The notes: a model not told the origin generated them from the letters alone. A stretch of DNA of 64,000 nt from Tsukamurella sputi (GCF_007858445.1 NZ_VIGV01000004.1:372001-436000); one strand, 5' to 3'. Positions 17,094-26,947 are shown, numbered from the stretch's first letter. Numbers and translations: made by a program.

Positions 17094-17393
17094 ATGACTC
17101 AGGTGCATCGCGTACGCTCCGACCTCGGCGTCTACAGCATCTCCGTCGCATCCGAACTGTCGCAGGTCGGATTGCAGACGCTCCGGCTCTACGAGCGTCG
17201 GAACCTGATCCGGCCGCAGCGCACCGCCGGTGGTACCCGTCGTTACAGCGAGAACGACATCGACCGCATCCGCCGGATCACCGAGCTCGTCGCCACCGGG
17301 ATCAACCTGCCGGGCGTCGAGCGGATCCTCGCGCTCGAGGACGAATGCGCCGACCTGCGGAAGCAGCTGGAGCTCTGCCGGAACGGCGAGTAG
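17094..17393 (+). CDS. MerR/HspR-type transcriptional regulator
   Basis: The 99-residue protein begins with a MerR-type winged helix (YSISVASELSQVGLQTLRLYERRNLIRPQRTAGGTRRYS) and ends with a helix-forming tail (LEDECADLRKQLELCR). It lacks a large effector domain, so it resembles the short HspR group that represses heat-shock genes. No dnaK, clpB or HAIR-type inverted repeat is seen next to it, so its target is unknown. AAGGAGG seven bases before the ATG fixes the start. It converges with the transglycosylase gene three bases away. Confidence 0.85.
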   Translation: MTQVHRVRSDLGVYSISVASELSQVGLQTLRLYERRNLIRPQRTAGGTRRYSENDIDRIRRITELVATGINLPGVERILALEDECADLRKQLELCRNGE

Positions 17394-17396
17394 TCG

Positions 17397-18125
17397 TCAG
17401 GGCTGAACGTTCACCGAGTACGCGGCCGCCGCGTCGCGCACGTCCAGGACGTATTTGCGGGACTGGTTGTAGACCATGACGGCCTTCTCCCAGCCCTTCG
17501 CCGTCGTCAGGTCCTTGCCCGAGACGCAGAGGTAGCGCGCCGCCGTCATCGCGGCGTCGTCGATGTTGTCCGGGTCCGCCTGGCCGTCGCCGTTGGCGTC
17601 CACGCCGAACCGTTGCCAGGTCTCGGGGATGAACTGGAAGGGGCCCATCGCGGCGTCGTACTTGGCGTTGGGCCGGTGCGGATCGGTGCCGGTCGCCAGG
17701 ATCTCCTGGTTCCCGTTCGTCCCGTCCAGCGGTACGCCACGAATGGGCGGGGAGACCTTGCCGTTCGGGGCGACCGTCGCGCCGTGATAGGTGCCGTGCT
17801 TGCTCTCGATGAAGGCGATCCCCGCCAGTGTGGTCCAGGTGATGCCGCACTCGGGTGTGCGCTGGCGCAGCGCCTCAGCAGCGTTGCCGTAGGCCTCGAG
17901 GGAGATCACCGGGATGCCGGTCGCCACGCTGATCGGCGTGGCCCAATCGCGCAGCAGATCCGCGGTGCGGCCGGGGCCGTTCACGTTGATCAAGGGCACG
18001 GGCGCGCCCGCGCCGGGTGGGATGCCCTGCGGGATCTCGGGGCGCGGTTCGAGCGCACCGCAACCCGCGAGCACCGTCGACGCGATGCCGACGGCGACTA
18101 CGGTGCGCAGGCGGGAACTGACCAT
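17397..18125 (-). CDS. Lytic murein transglycosylase lipoprotein (LpqU-like)
   Basis: The 242-residue protein has a lipoprotein signal (VGIASTVLAGCG) and an SLT-type lysozyme-like domain with the catalytic glutamate in IAFIESKHG and the segments AMGPFQFIPETWQRFG and DGQADPDNIDDAAMTAARYLC. It should cleave peptidoglycan glycan strands on the outer side of the membrane. Its position next to mazG and mfd matches M. tuberculosis lpqU (Rv1022) beside mazG and mfd (Rv1021, Rv1020), except that here it lies 43 bases downstream in the same direction. Confidence 0.9.
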   Translation of the reverse strand: MVSSRLRTVVAVGIASTVLAGCGALEPRPEIPQGIPPGAGAPVPLINVNGPGRTADLLRDWATPISVATGIPVISLEAYGNAAEALRQRTPECGITWTTLAGIAFIESKHGTYHGATVAPNGKVSPPIRGVPLDGTNGNQEILATGTDPHRPNAKYDAAMGPFQFIPETWQRFGVDANGDGQADPDNIDDAAMTAARYLCVSGKDLTTAKGWEKAVMVYNQSRKYVLDVRDAAAAYSVNVQP

Positions 18126-18168
18126 GATCGTGCTGTGAACTCTCTCGCGGGAAGGTCGGGACGCGATC

Positions 18169-19143
18169 TCAACGTCCGGGCTGTGCCTCGGGGTTCCCGG
18201 CGTGATCGCCGGTGCCCCAGGCGGTGACCCATGAGTCTACCGCGCCGGAGGCCATCGCCGCCTCGGCCTCGCGCACCCGGTCCATGAACGCCAGCACTCG
18301 GCGTCGGTAGTCGAGTTCGTAGGCGGCGTCGGCCTGCGTCGGGTCGACGGTGACGGTGCGCACGTCGTCGGGAACCAGCTCGGCGGGGAAATCGACGCTG
18401 CGCAACCGCTCGAAGACCTTCGCCACCAGTGCCAATGCCGGCTGGCCGAGGGAGATCGAGTCGAGAACGGAAGCGCGGTCGCCGCGTTCGAGGCGCTTCT
18501 GCCGCTCCCAGTTCTCGGCCTGGGTCGCCACGTCGACCTCCGCACCGTCGGCGAGATGCGGCGTGCGCCGGCGCACCTTGGCGGAGAGGGTGCGGGCCAC
18601 GTCGTCGATGTCGAAGGGGTGCGGCCCGTCCTCGGCGATCCGGGCGTGGAAGACGACCTGCAGCAGCAGGTCGCCGAGCTCGCTGCGCAGCTCCACGGCG
18701 GCGTCCGCGCCGGCGTCCGGAGCCTCGAGCGCGGCCACGGCGTCCGCGGTCTCGTAGGTCTCCTCGACCAGGTAGCGCAACAGGCTCGCGTGAGTCTGCT
18801 CCGATTCCCACGGGCCCTCGCGGCGCAGCCGGTCGATCAGGGCGACGGTGTCGAGCACGGCCAGCCCCGCGGGCCGCGGAGCGGCGATCACGTCGGCGCC
18901 GCCCGCCCGCAGCGCGGCCGCGGCGGGGTGCGCCGGGTCGGAGGTCAGCACCGTCGAACCCGCCGGAACGCCGGCGAGTGCCGGGCGCCCGTCGGGAAGA
19001 TGCCACGCGAGCCGCACCGGCAACTCCTCCGTGTAGTACACGGGCCCGGTGAGTCGCCCGAGCGCCGCGACGGGGAGCATCGTCGGGAGCGCCGGATTGA
19101 GCAGGACGACGGCGCCCCGGGAGGCAGGGCCGTCGGCGGTCAT
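18169..19143 (-). CDS. mazG: Nucleoside triphosphate pyrophosphohydrolase MazG
   Basis: The 324-residue protein carries one MazG domain (about residues 105-225) with the metal-binding pattern [10 protein letters not shown] and [19 protein letters not shown], and an N-terminal ~100-residue extension as in mycobacterial MazG. It hydrolyses (d)NTPs, notably damaged ones such as 5-OH-dCTP, to the monophosphate and pyrophosphate, keeping the nucleotide pool clean. The ATG overlaps the mfd stop as ATGA, so translation is coupled to the repair factor. Confidence 0.93.
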   Translation of the reverse strand: MTADGPASRGAVVLLNPALPTMLPVAALGRLTGPVYYTEELPVRLAWHLPDGRPALAGVPAGSTVLTSDPAHPAAAALRAGGADVIAAPRPAGLAVLDTVALIDRLRREGPWESEQTHASLLRYLVEETYETADAVAALEAPDAGADAAVELRSELGDLLLQVVFHARIAEDGPHPFDIDDVARTLSAKVRRRTPHLADGAEVDVATQAENWERQKRLERGDRASVLDSISLGQPALALVAKVFERLRSVDFPAELVPDDVRTVTVDPTQADAAYELDYRRRVLAFMDRVREAEAAMASGAVDSWVTAWGTGDHAGNPEAQPGR

Positions 19144-22100
19144 GCCGTGGCCCCGTCCGACGGTGCGCTCGCGCGGGGCGGCTGGTCCAGGCGCCAGTAC
19201 CCGGCGCCCTTGCCGGACATCGCGGCGAGGAAGTCGGCCACGGCCTGCAGGACCTCGATGTCGCGGACGCGCTCGCTACCCACGCCGCCCCCGCCGACGC
19301 GCGGCAGCGGAAAGGTGACGGTGCGTGCCGCGGCGCGGTAGGAGCCACCGGGGTAGAGACGCTTGAGTCGCATCTGCTGCGAGTCGAGCAGTTCCATCGG
19401 CGCGATGCGCAGGTTGGTGCCGGTCACGGTGATCTCGGTGACGCCCGCATTGCGCGCCAGCGAGCGCAGCCGGGCGATCGCCGCGAGGCGCTCCACCTCC
19501 ACCGGCGGCGGGCCGTAGCGGTCGGTGAGCTCGGTGAGGACTTCGGCGACGGCCGAATCGTCATGCGCCGCTGCCAGCTTGCGGTAGGCCTCCAGGCGCA
19601 GGCGATCGCTGGTGACGTAGTCGGGCGGGATGTGCGCGTCTACCGGCAGATCGATGCGCACCTCCTTCTGCTCCTCGGGCACGGTGATCGGCTTGCCGTC
19701 GGCGGCGGCGCGGTAGGCCTCCACGGCCTCGCCGACGAGCCGCACGTACAGGTCGAAGCCGACGCCTGCGACGTGGCCGGACTGCTCGGCGCCGAGAACG
19801 TTGCCGGCGCCGCGGATCTCGAGATCCTTCATCGCCACGGCCATGCCCGCACCGAGGTCGTTGTTCTGGGCGATGGTGGCCAGCCGGTCATACGCCGTTT
19901 CGGTGAGCGGCTTCTCCGACGGGTAGAGGAAGTAGGCGTAACCGCGCTCGCGGGAGCGGCCCACGCGCCCGCGGAGCTGGTGCAGCTGGGACAGGCCGAG
20001 GTTCTCCGCCCGCTCCACGATGAGCGTGTTCGCGTTCGAGATGTCCAGGCCCGTCTCGACGATCGTGGTACACACGAGGACGTCGAACTCGCGGTTCCAG
20101 AATCCCTGCACCGTGCTCTCCAGGGCCTCTTCGCCCATCTGGCCGTGCGCCACCACCACGCGCGCCTCGGGCACCATGTCACGGATGTGCTTGGCGGCCC
20201 GGTCGATCGAGCTGACGCGGTTGTGCACGTAGAAGACCTGCCCGTCGCGCAGCAACTCGCGCCGGATGGCGGCGGCCACCTGCTTGTCGTCGTAGGCGCC
20301 CACGTAGGTGAGCACGGGGTGGCGCTCCTCGGGCGGGGTGAGGATGGTCGACATCTCGCGGATGCCGGCCATACTCATCTCGAGCGTGCGGGGGATCGGG
20401 GTGGCGCTCATGGTGAGCACGTCCACGTTGGTGCGCAGCGCCTTGATGTGCTCCTTGTGCTCGACGCCGAAGCGCTGCTCCTCGTCCACGATGACGAGCC
20501 CGAGGTCCTTCCAGCGGACGCCGGTCTGCAGCAGGCGGTGCGTGCCCACCACCACGTCGACGCTGCCGTCGGCGAGGCCCTCGAGCACCTGCCGGGTCTC
20601 CAGTTTGTCGGTGAACCGGGACAGGCCCTTCACGGTGACGGGGAACCCCTGCATCCGCTCCTCGAAGGTCTTCAGATGCTGTTGCGCGAGCAGAGTGGTG
20701 GGCACGAGCACGGCGACCTGCTTGCCGTCCTGCACCGCCTTGAACGCGGCGCGCACGGCGATCTCGGTCTTGCCGTAGCCCACGTCGCCGATGACGACGC
20801 GGTCCATCGGCACGGCCTTCTCCATGTCCGCCTTGACATCCCCGATCACCGTCATCTGGTCCACGGTCTCGGTGAACGGGAAGGCGTCCTCCATCTCGCG
20901 CTGCCACGGGGTGTCCGGGGCGAAGGCGTGCCCGGGCGCGGCGTTGCGGGCCGCGTACAGCTGCACCAGCTCACCCGCGATCTCGCGGACGGCCTTGCGC
21001 GCCTTGCGCTTGGTGTTCTGCCAGTCGCTGCCGCCCATCTTCGACAGGGCGGGCATCTCGCCGCCCACGTAGCGGGAGAGCTGGTCCAGCGATTCCATCG
21101 GCACGAAGAGCTTGTCGCCCGGCTGGCCGCGCTTGCCCGGCGCGTACTCGATCACGAGGTATTCGCGGCGCGCACCGGCGACCGTGCGCTCGATCATCTC
21201 GACGAACTTGCCGATGCCGTGCTCGTCGTGCACCACGAGATCGCCTGCCGTCAGGGCGAGCGGGTCGACCTGATTGCGGCGCTTCGCCGGCAGGCGTCGC
21301 CCGTCGCCGACGCCCGCGACTCGGTTGCCGGTGAGATCCGGCTCGGCGAGCAGCACGAGCTTCTCCGCGGGCACCGTCAGGCCGGTCTGCAGGCTGCCGC
21401 GCAGCACTCCGACGATGCCGGGCTCGGGCGCGGCGCCCGCGTCGAGTTCGGTGGCGGGGACCTCGGCGTCACGCAGGCGCTCGAGGATGCGGGCGCGGGT
21501 GCCCTGGCCGGCGACGACGATCACGCCACTGCCGCCGGACGCGGCGTGTGCGCGGAGCGTGGCGAAGAGCTTCTCCGCCTCGGCCTCGGAACCCCGTGGA
21601 GCCGGCGCGTGTTCGGCACGGACCGTGAGGTGGTCCGGGCCCGCGTCGGGTCCCGTCGCGAGCGGGGAGACGGTCCACCAGGGCCGGCCGCGGTCGGAGA
21701 CGGAGGCGTGCACCTCCTCGAGCGCGCGGTAGGCGCTGGCACCCAGGTTCATCCCGCTCGGGTCCAGTGGCGCGGCGGAGCCCAGCGCCGCGGCGGTCCA
21801 CGAGGCCTCGAGGAACTCCTGTCCGGTGCGGCCGAGATCCGCTGCGCGGGTGCGGATCTTCTCGGGGTCGAGGAGCAGGGTGTGCGCGCCCGCGGGCAGC
21901 ACATCGGTGAGCAGCTGCAATTCTCCCGGAATGAGCGCGGGGATCAGCGCCTCCATGCCTTCGACCGGGATGCCCTGGGAGAGTTTCTCCAGCATCTCGA
22001 CCAGGGCGGCGTCGGATTCGTGCTCGGTCTTGAGCGCGGCGGCACGCTCGCGGACCTCCGCGGTGAGGAGGAGTTCGCGGCACGGGTAGACGTGCACGGT

Positions 22101-22799
22101 GCCCACCTCGACCTCGGGCTGCGAGCGCTGGTCCGCCACCGAGAAGGCGCGCAGATCGGTGATCTCGTCGCCCCAGAACTCCACGCGCACGGGCAGATCG
22201 GTGGTGGTGGGGAAGACGTCGAGGATGCCCCCGCGCACGGCGAACTCGCCGCGCTTGCCCACCATGTCGACGCGTGTGTAGGCGAGCTCGACGAGCGTCT
22301 CGATGAGCCGATCGAAGTCGTGCTCCACGCCCTCGCGCAGCGTGATCGACGGAGCATCACCGAGCCCGGGCGCCATCGGCTGCACCAGGGACCGGACCGT
22401 CGCCACGACGGCGCGCAGCGGCTCCCCGTACTGCGCGTCGTCCGGGTGGGCCAGGCGGCGCAGCACCTGCAGGCGCCGGCCGACGGTGTCGGCACCGGGG
22501 GAGAGGCGCTCGTGCGGCAGTGTCTCCCAGCTGGGGAACTGGGCCACGGAACCGTGGCCCAGCATCTCCCGGAGCTCGGAGGTCAGGTCGTCGGCCTCGC
22601 GGCCCGTGGCCGTCACGACGAGGACGGGCGCGCGGTCCGCGAGGGCGGAGACGAGGAAGGGGCGCGCACCGTCGACCGCGGTGACCGTGAGGTCGGGCCG
22701 GCCGGCCGCCTCCGCGAAGGCCGTCACGTCGGGATCGGCGGCGACCGCCCTGGTCAGTCCGGAGAGGGCTGGGACGGTTTCGGGGGCGGCGTTCGACAC
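19140..22799 (-). CDS. mfd: Transcription-repair coupling factor Mfd
   Basis: At 1219 residues this is a full-length Mfd. It has the UvrB-homology N-terminal region ([20 protein letters not shown]), the RNA-polymerase interaction domain ([13 protein letters not shown]), and RecG-like helicase motifs including Walker [12 protein letters not shown] and the DEEQ box. The TRCF C-terminal domain follows. Mfd removes RNA polymerase stalled at lesions and recruits UvrA. The GTG start at 22799 matches the start of conserved sequence. It is the first gene of the mfd-mazG-transglycosylase unit and is divergent from the lipase gene 79 bases away. Confidence 0.97.
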   Translation of the reverse strand: MSNAAPETVPALSGLTRAVAADPDVTAFAEAAGRPDLTVTAVDGARPFLVSALADRAPVLVVTATGREADDLTSELREMLGHGSVAQFPSWETLPHERLSPGADTVGRRLQVLRRLAHPDDAQYGEPLRAVVATVRSLVQPMAPGLGDAPSITLREGVEHDFDRLIETLVELAYTRVDMVGKRGEFAVRGGILDVFPTTTDLPVRVEFWGDEITDLRAFSVADQRSQPEVEVGTVHVYPCRELLLTAEVRERAAALKTEHESDAALVEMLEKLSQGIPVEGMEALIPALIPGELQLLTDVLPAGAHTLLLDPEKIRTRAADLGRTGQEFLEASWTAAALGSAAPLDPSGMNLGASAYRALEEVHASVSDRGRPWWTVSPLATGPDAGPDHLTVRAEHAPAPRGSEAEAEKLFATLRAHAASGGSGVIVVAGQGTRARILERLRDAEVPATELDAGAAPEPGIVGVLRGSLQTGLTVPAEKLVLLAEPDLTGNRVAGVGDGRRLPAKRRNQVDPLALTAGDLVVHDEHGIGKFVEMIERTVAGARREYLVIEYAPGKRGQPGDKLFVPMESLDQLSRYVGGEMPALSKMGGSDWQNTKRKARKAVREIAGELVQLYAARNAAPGHAFAPDTPWQREMEDAFPFTETVDQMTVIGDVKADMEKAVPMDRVVIGDVGYGKTEIAVRAAFKAVQDGKQVAVLVPTTLLAQQHLKTFEERMQGFPVTVKGLSRFTDKLETRQVLEGLADGSVDVVVGTHRLLQTGVRWKDLGLVIVDEEQRFGVEHKEHIKALRTNVDVLTMSATPIPRTLEMSMAGIREMSTILTPPEERHPVLTYVGAYDDKQVAAAIRRELLRDGQVFYVHNRVSSIDRAAKHIRDMVPEARVVVAHGQMGEEALESTVQGFWNREFDVLVCTTIVETGLDISNANTLIVERAENLGLSQLHQLRGRVGRSRERGYAYFLYPSEKPLTETAYDRLATIAQNNDLGAGMAVAMKDLEIRGAGNVLGAEQSGHVAGVGFDLYVRLVGEAVEAYRAAADGKPITVPEEQKEVRIDLPVDAHIPPDYVTSDRLRLEAYRKLAAAHDDSAVAEVLTELTDRYGPPPVEVERLAAIARLRSLARNAGVTEITVTGTNLRIAPMELLDSQQMRLKRLYPGGSYRAAARTVTFPLPRVGGGGVGSERVRDIEVLQAVADFLAAMSGKGAGYWRLDQPPRASAPSDGATA

Positions 22800-22841
22800 C
22801 GGTCCAGTCTATGGGCGGGGTCCGAAAGCGCGATCCGGGCC

Positions 22842-22870
22842 TTGACAGGTGACGGGGGTCACTTTAAGTT
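22842..22870 (+). promoter_or_regulatory. Lipase promoter with an inverted repeat in the spacer
   Basis: A consensus TTGACA (22842-22847) is 17 bases from TAAGTT (22865-22870). The spacer holds the perfect inverted repeat GTGACGGGGGTCAC (22849-22862), as expected for a repressor site. Transcription would begin near 22877-22879, at or just before the ATG at 22879. Confidence 0.55.
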
Positions 22871-22878
22871 CCTTGCTT

Positions 22879-24306
22879 ATGGATAATGAAACATCAGCGT
22901 TCCGGATGGGATCGCGTACCCTCGCGGCGCTGATCGGCGCGATCGTGGTGATCGCGGCGGGCATGGTCACGGCGCCGAGCGCGCAGGCGCTCCCGCCCAT
23001 CGTCGAGCCCGCCCCACCCGCGGACTCGTTCTACGACAAGCCCTCGAACCTGGCGTCTCTCCAGCCCGGAGAGATCGTCCGCAGTCGAGCCACGACCGTG
23101 CGGTCGTTGCAGCTCCTGCCCGTGAACGTCGATGCCTGGCAGCTGGCCTACCGGACAAAGGGGATGAACGGCGAACCGGACATGACCGTCACCACGGTGA
23201 TGGTGCCGCGCGGCAAGAAGTCCACCAAACTGCTGTCCTACCAGGCCGCCACCGACTCCACGCTGCGGATCTGCCAGCCCTCCTACGCGATCACCAGGGG
23301 CGGCCCGATCGACCTCTCGCCCGCAGGGCCGCTTACCTTCGCGCTGCCCGGTGCGGAGATGCTGATGGCCGCCGCGGGGCTCAACCAGGGCTGGGCCGTC
23401 GCGATGCCGGATCATGGTGGCAGCGACAATCGGTTTCTGACTCCGCGCCAGCCCGGCTGGGCGGTGCTCGACGGCATCCGGGCGGTGGAGAACTTCTCCC
23501 GCCTCGGCATGAACAAGTCGACCCCCGTCGGTCTGATGGGCTACTCCGGAGGCGCCATCGCCAGCAGCTGGACCATCGAGGAGCAGCCGACCTACGCGCC
23601 GGAGCTGAACATCCGCGGCGCCGCGTTCGGCGCGCCCGAGCGCGACCTCGAGGCATCGCTGAAGGCCGTGAACAGCTCGCTCATGGCGGGCCTGATCCCG
23701 CTCGCGCTCTCCGCGCTCGGGAAGGATTCGCCCGAGTTCCGCGCCGCGCTGGACAAGAGCCTCACGCAGGGCGGTCGCGACCGGGTCAACGAGACTCGAC
23801 GGCACTGCGTCGGCCAGAACGTGGTCGCGAACCTGTGGTTTGACTACCGGGTCAACCTGGCCAAGCCCATCGAGGACGTGCTGAAGATCCCCGCGATCCG
23901 TCAGGCCATCGATGAGCGCGGGATCAGTGGCCGCATTCCGACGGTGCCCGCGTACGTGTACAACGGCGTCACGGAGGAGGTCGCGCCGATCACGGGCACC
24001 GACAAACTGGTGAAATCCTACTGCGACGGCGGCGCCTCCGTCACCTACCGTCGCGAGGAGCTGCCCCCGAACCCGGTTCCGCAGCTCATGACCACGCACG
24101 GCACGGTCATCGTCACGGGCGTCGGCAATGCGCTCGCCTGGCTCAAGGGACGGATGGACTCGACCGGGCCGGCGCCCAAGGGCTGCGACGTCAAGACGGT
24201 GCCGACGACCGCGCTCGAGCCCGCGGCGATCGAGACTCTCGGGCAGGGCGTCGGCGCGATCCTCGCCTCGCTCGTGGGTGCGCCGCTCGGCGCGGGCCCG
24301 CGCTAG
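22879..24306 (+). CDS. Secreted triacylglycerol lipase (secretory lipase, LIP family)
   Basis: The 475-residue protein has a signal sequence (about residues 10-38, ending SAQA) and an alpha/beta-hydrolase body of the LIP family, with the nucleophile elbow GYSGG, the loop MPDHGG and a late histidine in TTHGT. The expected acidic triad position reads NGVTEEVAP, with Glu where family members usually have Asp. It probably hydrolyses host or environmental lipids outside the cell. I choose the ATG at 22879 because the promoter places transcription there; an ATG at 22906 would give a shorter signal peptide. Four cysteines could form disulphides. Confidence 0.88.
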   Translation: MDNETSAFRMGSRTLAALIGAIVVIAAGMVTAPSAQALPPIVEPAPPADSFYDKPSNLASLQPGEIVRSRATTVRSLQLLPVNVDAWQLAYRTKGMNGEPDMTVTTVMVPRGKKSTKLLSYQAATDSTLRICQPSYAITRGGPIDLSPAGPLTFALPGAEMLMAAAGLNQGWAVAMPDHGGSDNRFLTPRQPGWAVLDGIRAVENFSRLGMNKSTPVGLMGYSGGAIASSWTIEEQPTYAPELNIRGAAFGAPERDLEASLKAVNSSLMAGLIPLALSALGKDSPEFRAALDKSLTQGGRDRVNETRRHCVGQNVVANLWFDYRVNLAKPIEDVLKIPAIRQAIDERGISGRIPTVPAYVYNGVTEEVAPITGTDKLVKSYCDGGASVTYRREELPPNPVPQLMTTHGTVIVTGVGNALAWLKGRMDSTGPAPKGCDVKTVPTTALEPAAIETLGQGVGAILASLVGAPLGAGPR

Positions 24307-24621
24307 TCAGTCGGCTCCAGCCAGGCGGAGTAGTGCGGTGACGGCGGCAGCGGCGACGATCACCAGCGGTAGCGGGCACCGTCGCCAGGCCAGGACGCCT
24401 GCAACGGCGACCCCGGCGACGCGGGCCGTCCCGCCGAACTCCCGCCCGTCGGCGAAGGTCGTCGTCGCCATCACGCCCGCCAGGAGGGCGAGGGCGCACA
24501 GGTCGACGGTCCGCCGTGTCCCGTCGGACAGGTCGAACCGACCTGCCAGTACGGGACCGGTGGCCCGCATGGCGAACGTCGCGATCGCGAGGGCGATGCC
24601 GGCCCACATGACGCCCGTCAC
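24307..24621 (-). CDS. azlD: AzlD-family branched-chain amino acid transport protein
   Basis: The 104-residue protein has about three to four hydrophobic helices and the AzlD pattern (MWAGIALAIATFAMRATGPV, then LPLVIVAAAAVTALL). The GTG start overlaps the azlC stop as GTGA, and the pair forms the two-component AzlCD exporter, which moves branched-chain or related amino acids out of the cell. Its stop abuts the convergent lipase stop without any gap, so no terminator space exists between them. Confidence 0.85.
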   Translation of the reverse strand: MTGVMWAGIALAIATFAMRATGPVLAGRFDLSDGTRRTVDLCALALLAGVMATTTFADGREFGGTARVAGVAVAGVLAWRRCPLPLVIVAAAAVTALLRLAGAD

Positions 24622-25298
24622 CGCCGGACTCCGGCCAGGCGCAGGGCGGGCACGGCGACCAGGGCGAGGATCGGGGCCAGGCCCGCGGGTGCCCACGGCA
24701 CGGCGATCAGGGCGATCAGGGTCGCGAGGAGGAGCGTCGTTCGGGTCGACTCCTCGCGCAGCGCGGGCACGAGCAGCGCGAGGATGACTGCGGGGAACAC
24801 CGCGTCGAGCCCCAGGGCCTCCGGGGAGACGACCGATCCGACCGCCGCGCCCACGGCGGCACCCACGGGCCAGGTGAGCATGATTCCTGCGCCGGCGTAC
24901 GTCAGTCCGCGCCTGCCGGATTCGACGTCGGGCTGGGCCAGCGCCAGGGCGATCGATTCGTCGTTGATGAGGTGGATCCGCAGGAGGCGTGCGGCGCCGG
25001 AACCCACGTACGGCGCCGCGGCCAGCCCGTACGCCAGGTGGCGCGCGTTGACCAGTGCTGCAGCGGCGAAGGCCACGATCGGCGCACCGCCAGCGGCGAT
25101 CAGGCCCACGAAGAGCATCTCAGCGGATCCGGCCAGGACGAGGGTGCCGAGCAGGGGTGCGAACCACCACGGCAGCCCGCCGGCCACCGTCTGTGCTCCG
25201 TAGGCGATCCCGATGCAGCCGACTGCGAGGGAGAGGAGCGCCGCGGGCCGGAGCAGCGCGTCCCCGCGATTCGTTCGCCATTCCGTACGCATGTTCAT
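24618..25298 (-). CDS. azlC: AzlC-family branched-chain amino acid exporter, large subunit
   Basis: The 226-residue membrane protein shows the AzlC signatures LAGSAEMLFVGLIAAG, ALVNARHLAYGLAAAPYV and HLINDESIALAL. Together with AzlD it is expected to export amino acids such as leucine analogues. The start may be ATG 25298 or ATG 25292. The first codons overlap the palindrome GTTCATTAGGATGAAC (25293-25308), so the divergent XRE regulator could repress it by blocking transcription start. Confidence 0.88.
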   Translation of the reverse strand: MNMRTEWRTNRGDALLRPAALLSLAVGCIGIAYGAQTVAGGLPWWFAPLLGTLVLAGSAEMLFVGLIAAGGAPIVAFAAAALVNARHLAYGLAAAPYVGSGAARLLRIHLINDESIALALAQPDVESGRRGLTYAGAGIMLTWPVGAAVGAAVGSVVSPEALGLDAVFPAVILALLVPALREESTRTTLLLATLIALIAVPWAPAGLAPILALVAVPALRLAGVRR

Positions 25299-25308
25299 TA
25301 GGATGAAC
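25293..25308. promoter_or_regulatory. Operator 1 of the XRE-cupin regulator (predicted)
   Basis: GTTCATTAGGATGAAC is an inverted repeat (GTTCAT/ATGAAC, 4-base centre) that overlaps the azlC start codon. Its half-site matches operator 2 closely. Confidence 0.55.
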
Positions 25309-25320
25309 GAAGAAGGCGAC

Positions 25321-25336
25321 GTTCGTCAAGACGAAC
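25321..25336. promoter_or_regulatory. Operator 2 of the XRE-cupin regulator (predicted)
   Basis: GTTCGTCAAGACGAAC is a perfect 16-base palindrome apart from its central AA, located 28 bases from operator 1 centre to centre. Both share GTTC-N8-GAAC. Confidence 0.6.
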
Positions 25337-25356
25337 GATGGGAGTGTGTAGCGAAC

Positions 25357-25908
25357 ATGTCGAGTGTGCCGATCATGGCCATCGCATCAGGCATCCTGCG
25401 CGAGCGGACGGCCGCGGGCTGGAGCATGGCGGAACTCGCCCGTCGAGCAGGGATCGCCAAATCAACGCTGTCCCAGCTCGAAGCCGGGACCGGGAATCCC
25501 AGTGTGGAGACGCTGTGGGCGCTGGCCACGGCCCTCGGCATCCCGTTCGCCCGGCTACTCGGCGGCGGGGAGGTCGAAGTCACGGTGGTCCGGTCCGACG
25601 AGGGCGCCACGGTGCCCTCCGATTGCGCCGACTACGCCGCAACGCTGCTCACCGCATCACCTCCGGCCGTGCGGCGGGACGTCTACCGCATCGACGCCGC
25701 CCCGGGTTCGCGCCGCGACTCGGCGGCGCACGTCACCGGCACCGTCGAGCATGTGCTGTTGTGCAGCGGCGAGGCGCTGGTGGGCCCTGCTGATCGCCCC
25801 GTGACGCTCGCGCCAGGGGACTTCATCACCTATCCGGGAGACGCGCCCCACGTCTTCGAGGCGCTCGTCGCCGGAACGCGTGCAGTGCTGATCAGCGAGC
25901 AGCGCTGA
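25357..25908 (+). CDS. XRE-family regulator with C-terminal cupin domain
   Basis: The 183-residue protein has an N-terminal XRE helix-turn-helix (AGWSMAELARRAGIAKSTLSQLEAG, residues about 16-40) and a C-terminal cupin fold (HVTGTVEHVLLCSGEAL and LAPGDFITYPGDAPHVFE) that probably binds an effector. It is divergent from azlCD, the usual arrangement for a local repressor of an amino acid exporter. I choose the ATG at 25357; upstream in-frame starts exist at 25301 but would overlap the predicted operators. Two 16-bp palindromes lie in the intergenic region. Confidence 0.85.
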   Translation: MSSVPIMAIASGILRERTAAGWSMAELARRAGIAKSTLSQLEAGTGNPSVETLWALATALGIPFARLLGGGEVEVTVVRSDEGATVPSDCADYAATLLTASPPAVRRDVYRIDAAPGSRRDSAAHVTGTVEHVLLCSGEALVGPADRPVTLAPGDFITYPGDAPHVFEALVAGTRAVLISEQR

Positions 25909-25940
25909 CGCCCGGCCCCGGGGAGGGGGAGCGCGGTGGT

Positions 25941-26609
25941 CTACTCGTCGTCGGGCTCGCCCAGCTGGCTGGGCTCGATGGCGACGGGGTTCTCCTTGAG
26001 ACCGATGAGGCCGTACCAGGACAGGTTCACGATGTGCGCGGCCACGGCCTCCTTCGGCGGCGTCCGCACCTCCAGCCACCACTGCGCCGTCATCGCCACC
26101 ATCCCGACCAGTGCCTGCGCGTACAGAGGTGCGAGCTCGGGGTCGAGGTTCTTGCTGGAGAACTCGCCCTCGAGGTGGTTCTCGACCTGCCCGACGAGGT
26201 CGTTGAGCAGCGTCGAGTAGCCGCCGGAGTGCTCGACGGAGCTGTTCCGTGTGAGGATCCGGAAGCCGTCCGCGCGCTCCTCGACGTAGGTCAGCAGCGC
26301 CAGCGCGATCTGCTCAATCCGGGTCTTGGACCTGTCCTCGAGCATGGCTCGCGAGAAGACCTCGAGGACCATCTCCATCTCGCGGTCGACGACCACCGCG
26401 TAGAGGCCCTCCTTGCCGCCGAAGTGCTCGTAGACCACGGGCTTGGAGACGCCGGCCTTCGCCGCGACCTCCTCGATGGTCGCAGCCTCGTAGCCGCGGT
26501 CGGCGAAGACCGATCGGGCGGTGTTCACCAGCTGATTGCGGCGCTCGGCGGCGGTCATCCGCTTGCGGACCGGAGCGCCCTCCCGCTTAGGCTTGGACGA
26601 CGTGGTCAC
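25941..26609 (-). CDS. TetR-family transcriptional regulator
   Basis: The 222-residue protein has a TetR helix-turn-helix near residues 20-65 (ARSVFADRGYEAATIEEVAAKAGVSKPVVYEHFGGKEGL) followed by a helical ligand-binding domain. The GTG start overlaps the stop of the small membrane gene as GTGA. Together they lie downstream of nothing obvious and immediately after the nuo operon (nuoN ends at 26948, read in the same direction). Similar TetR proteins are linked to lipid metabolism in mycobacteria, but the target here is unknown. Confidence 0.88.
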   Translation of the reverse strand: MTTSSKPKREGAPVRKRMTAAERRNQLVNTARSVFADRGYEAATIEEVAAKAGVSKPVVYEHFGGKEGLYAVVVDREMEMVLEVFSRAMLEDRSKTRIEQIALALLTYVEERADGFRILTRNSSVEHSGGYSTLLNDLVGQVENHLEGEFSSKNLDPELAPLYAQALVGMVAMTAQWWLEVRTPPKEAVAAHIVNLSWYGLIGLKENPVAIEPSQLGEPDDE

Positions 26610-26932
26610 GGCGCGTCCGTCGGGCCGGGGGCGGGCGCGGCACCGTCGTCCCCGGTCGGAGACGGCTTGCGGGCGGCCTCGGCCTGCGCGGCCACCTGCG
26701 CCTTGTACGCCGCTTCGGCCTTGTCGTGCTGGTTCTTGATGAACCGGCTCGCGAAGATCAGCCCCACGAAGAACAGCAACTCGAAGACGATCGCGGCCAC
26801 GTACAGCACGCGCGCAGTGGTCGTGGTCGCATCGGTGAGCCGCCAGATCAGCACGCCGAGCACCAGCAGCAGGACTGCGCCCATCGACTTCAACTGCAGG
26901 CCGTTGCTGAACGGAAGCGGCTTGTCACTCAT
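26606..26932 (-). CDS. Small membrane protein with a Pro/Ala-rich tail
   Basis: The 108-residue protein has two hydrophobic helices (about residues 17-34 and 43-63, KSMGAVLLLVLGVLIWRL and VLYVAAIVFELLFFVGLIF), a charged coiled-coil-like stretch (KNQHDKAEAAYKAQ) and a low-complexity acidic/Pro tail. No domain is recognised. It starts 15 bases after nuoN and is translationally coupled to the TetR gene, so it may be the distal part of the nuo transcript or a separate two-gene unit. Confidence 0.65.
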   Translation of the reverse strand: MSDKPLPFSNGLQLKSMGAVLLLVLGVLIWRLTDATTTTARVLYVAAIVFELLFFVGLIFASRFIKNQHDKAEAAYKAQVAAQAEAARKPSPTGDDGAAPAPGPTDAP

Positions 26933-26947
26933 GGGTGAAGATTCTAC

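Noticed and set aside
19563-22886. An 1107-codon open frame opposite mfd
   Set aside because: High-GC antisense shadow of mfd, with His/Val/Gly/Arg-rich sequence and no motifs.
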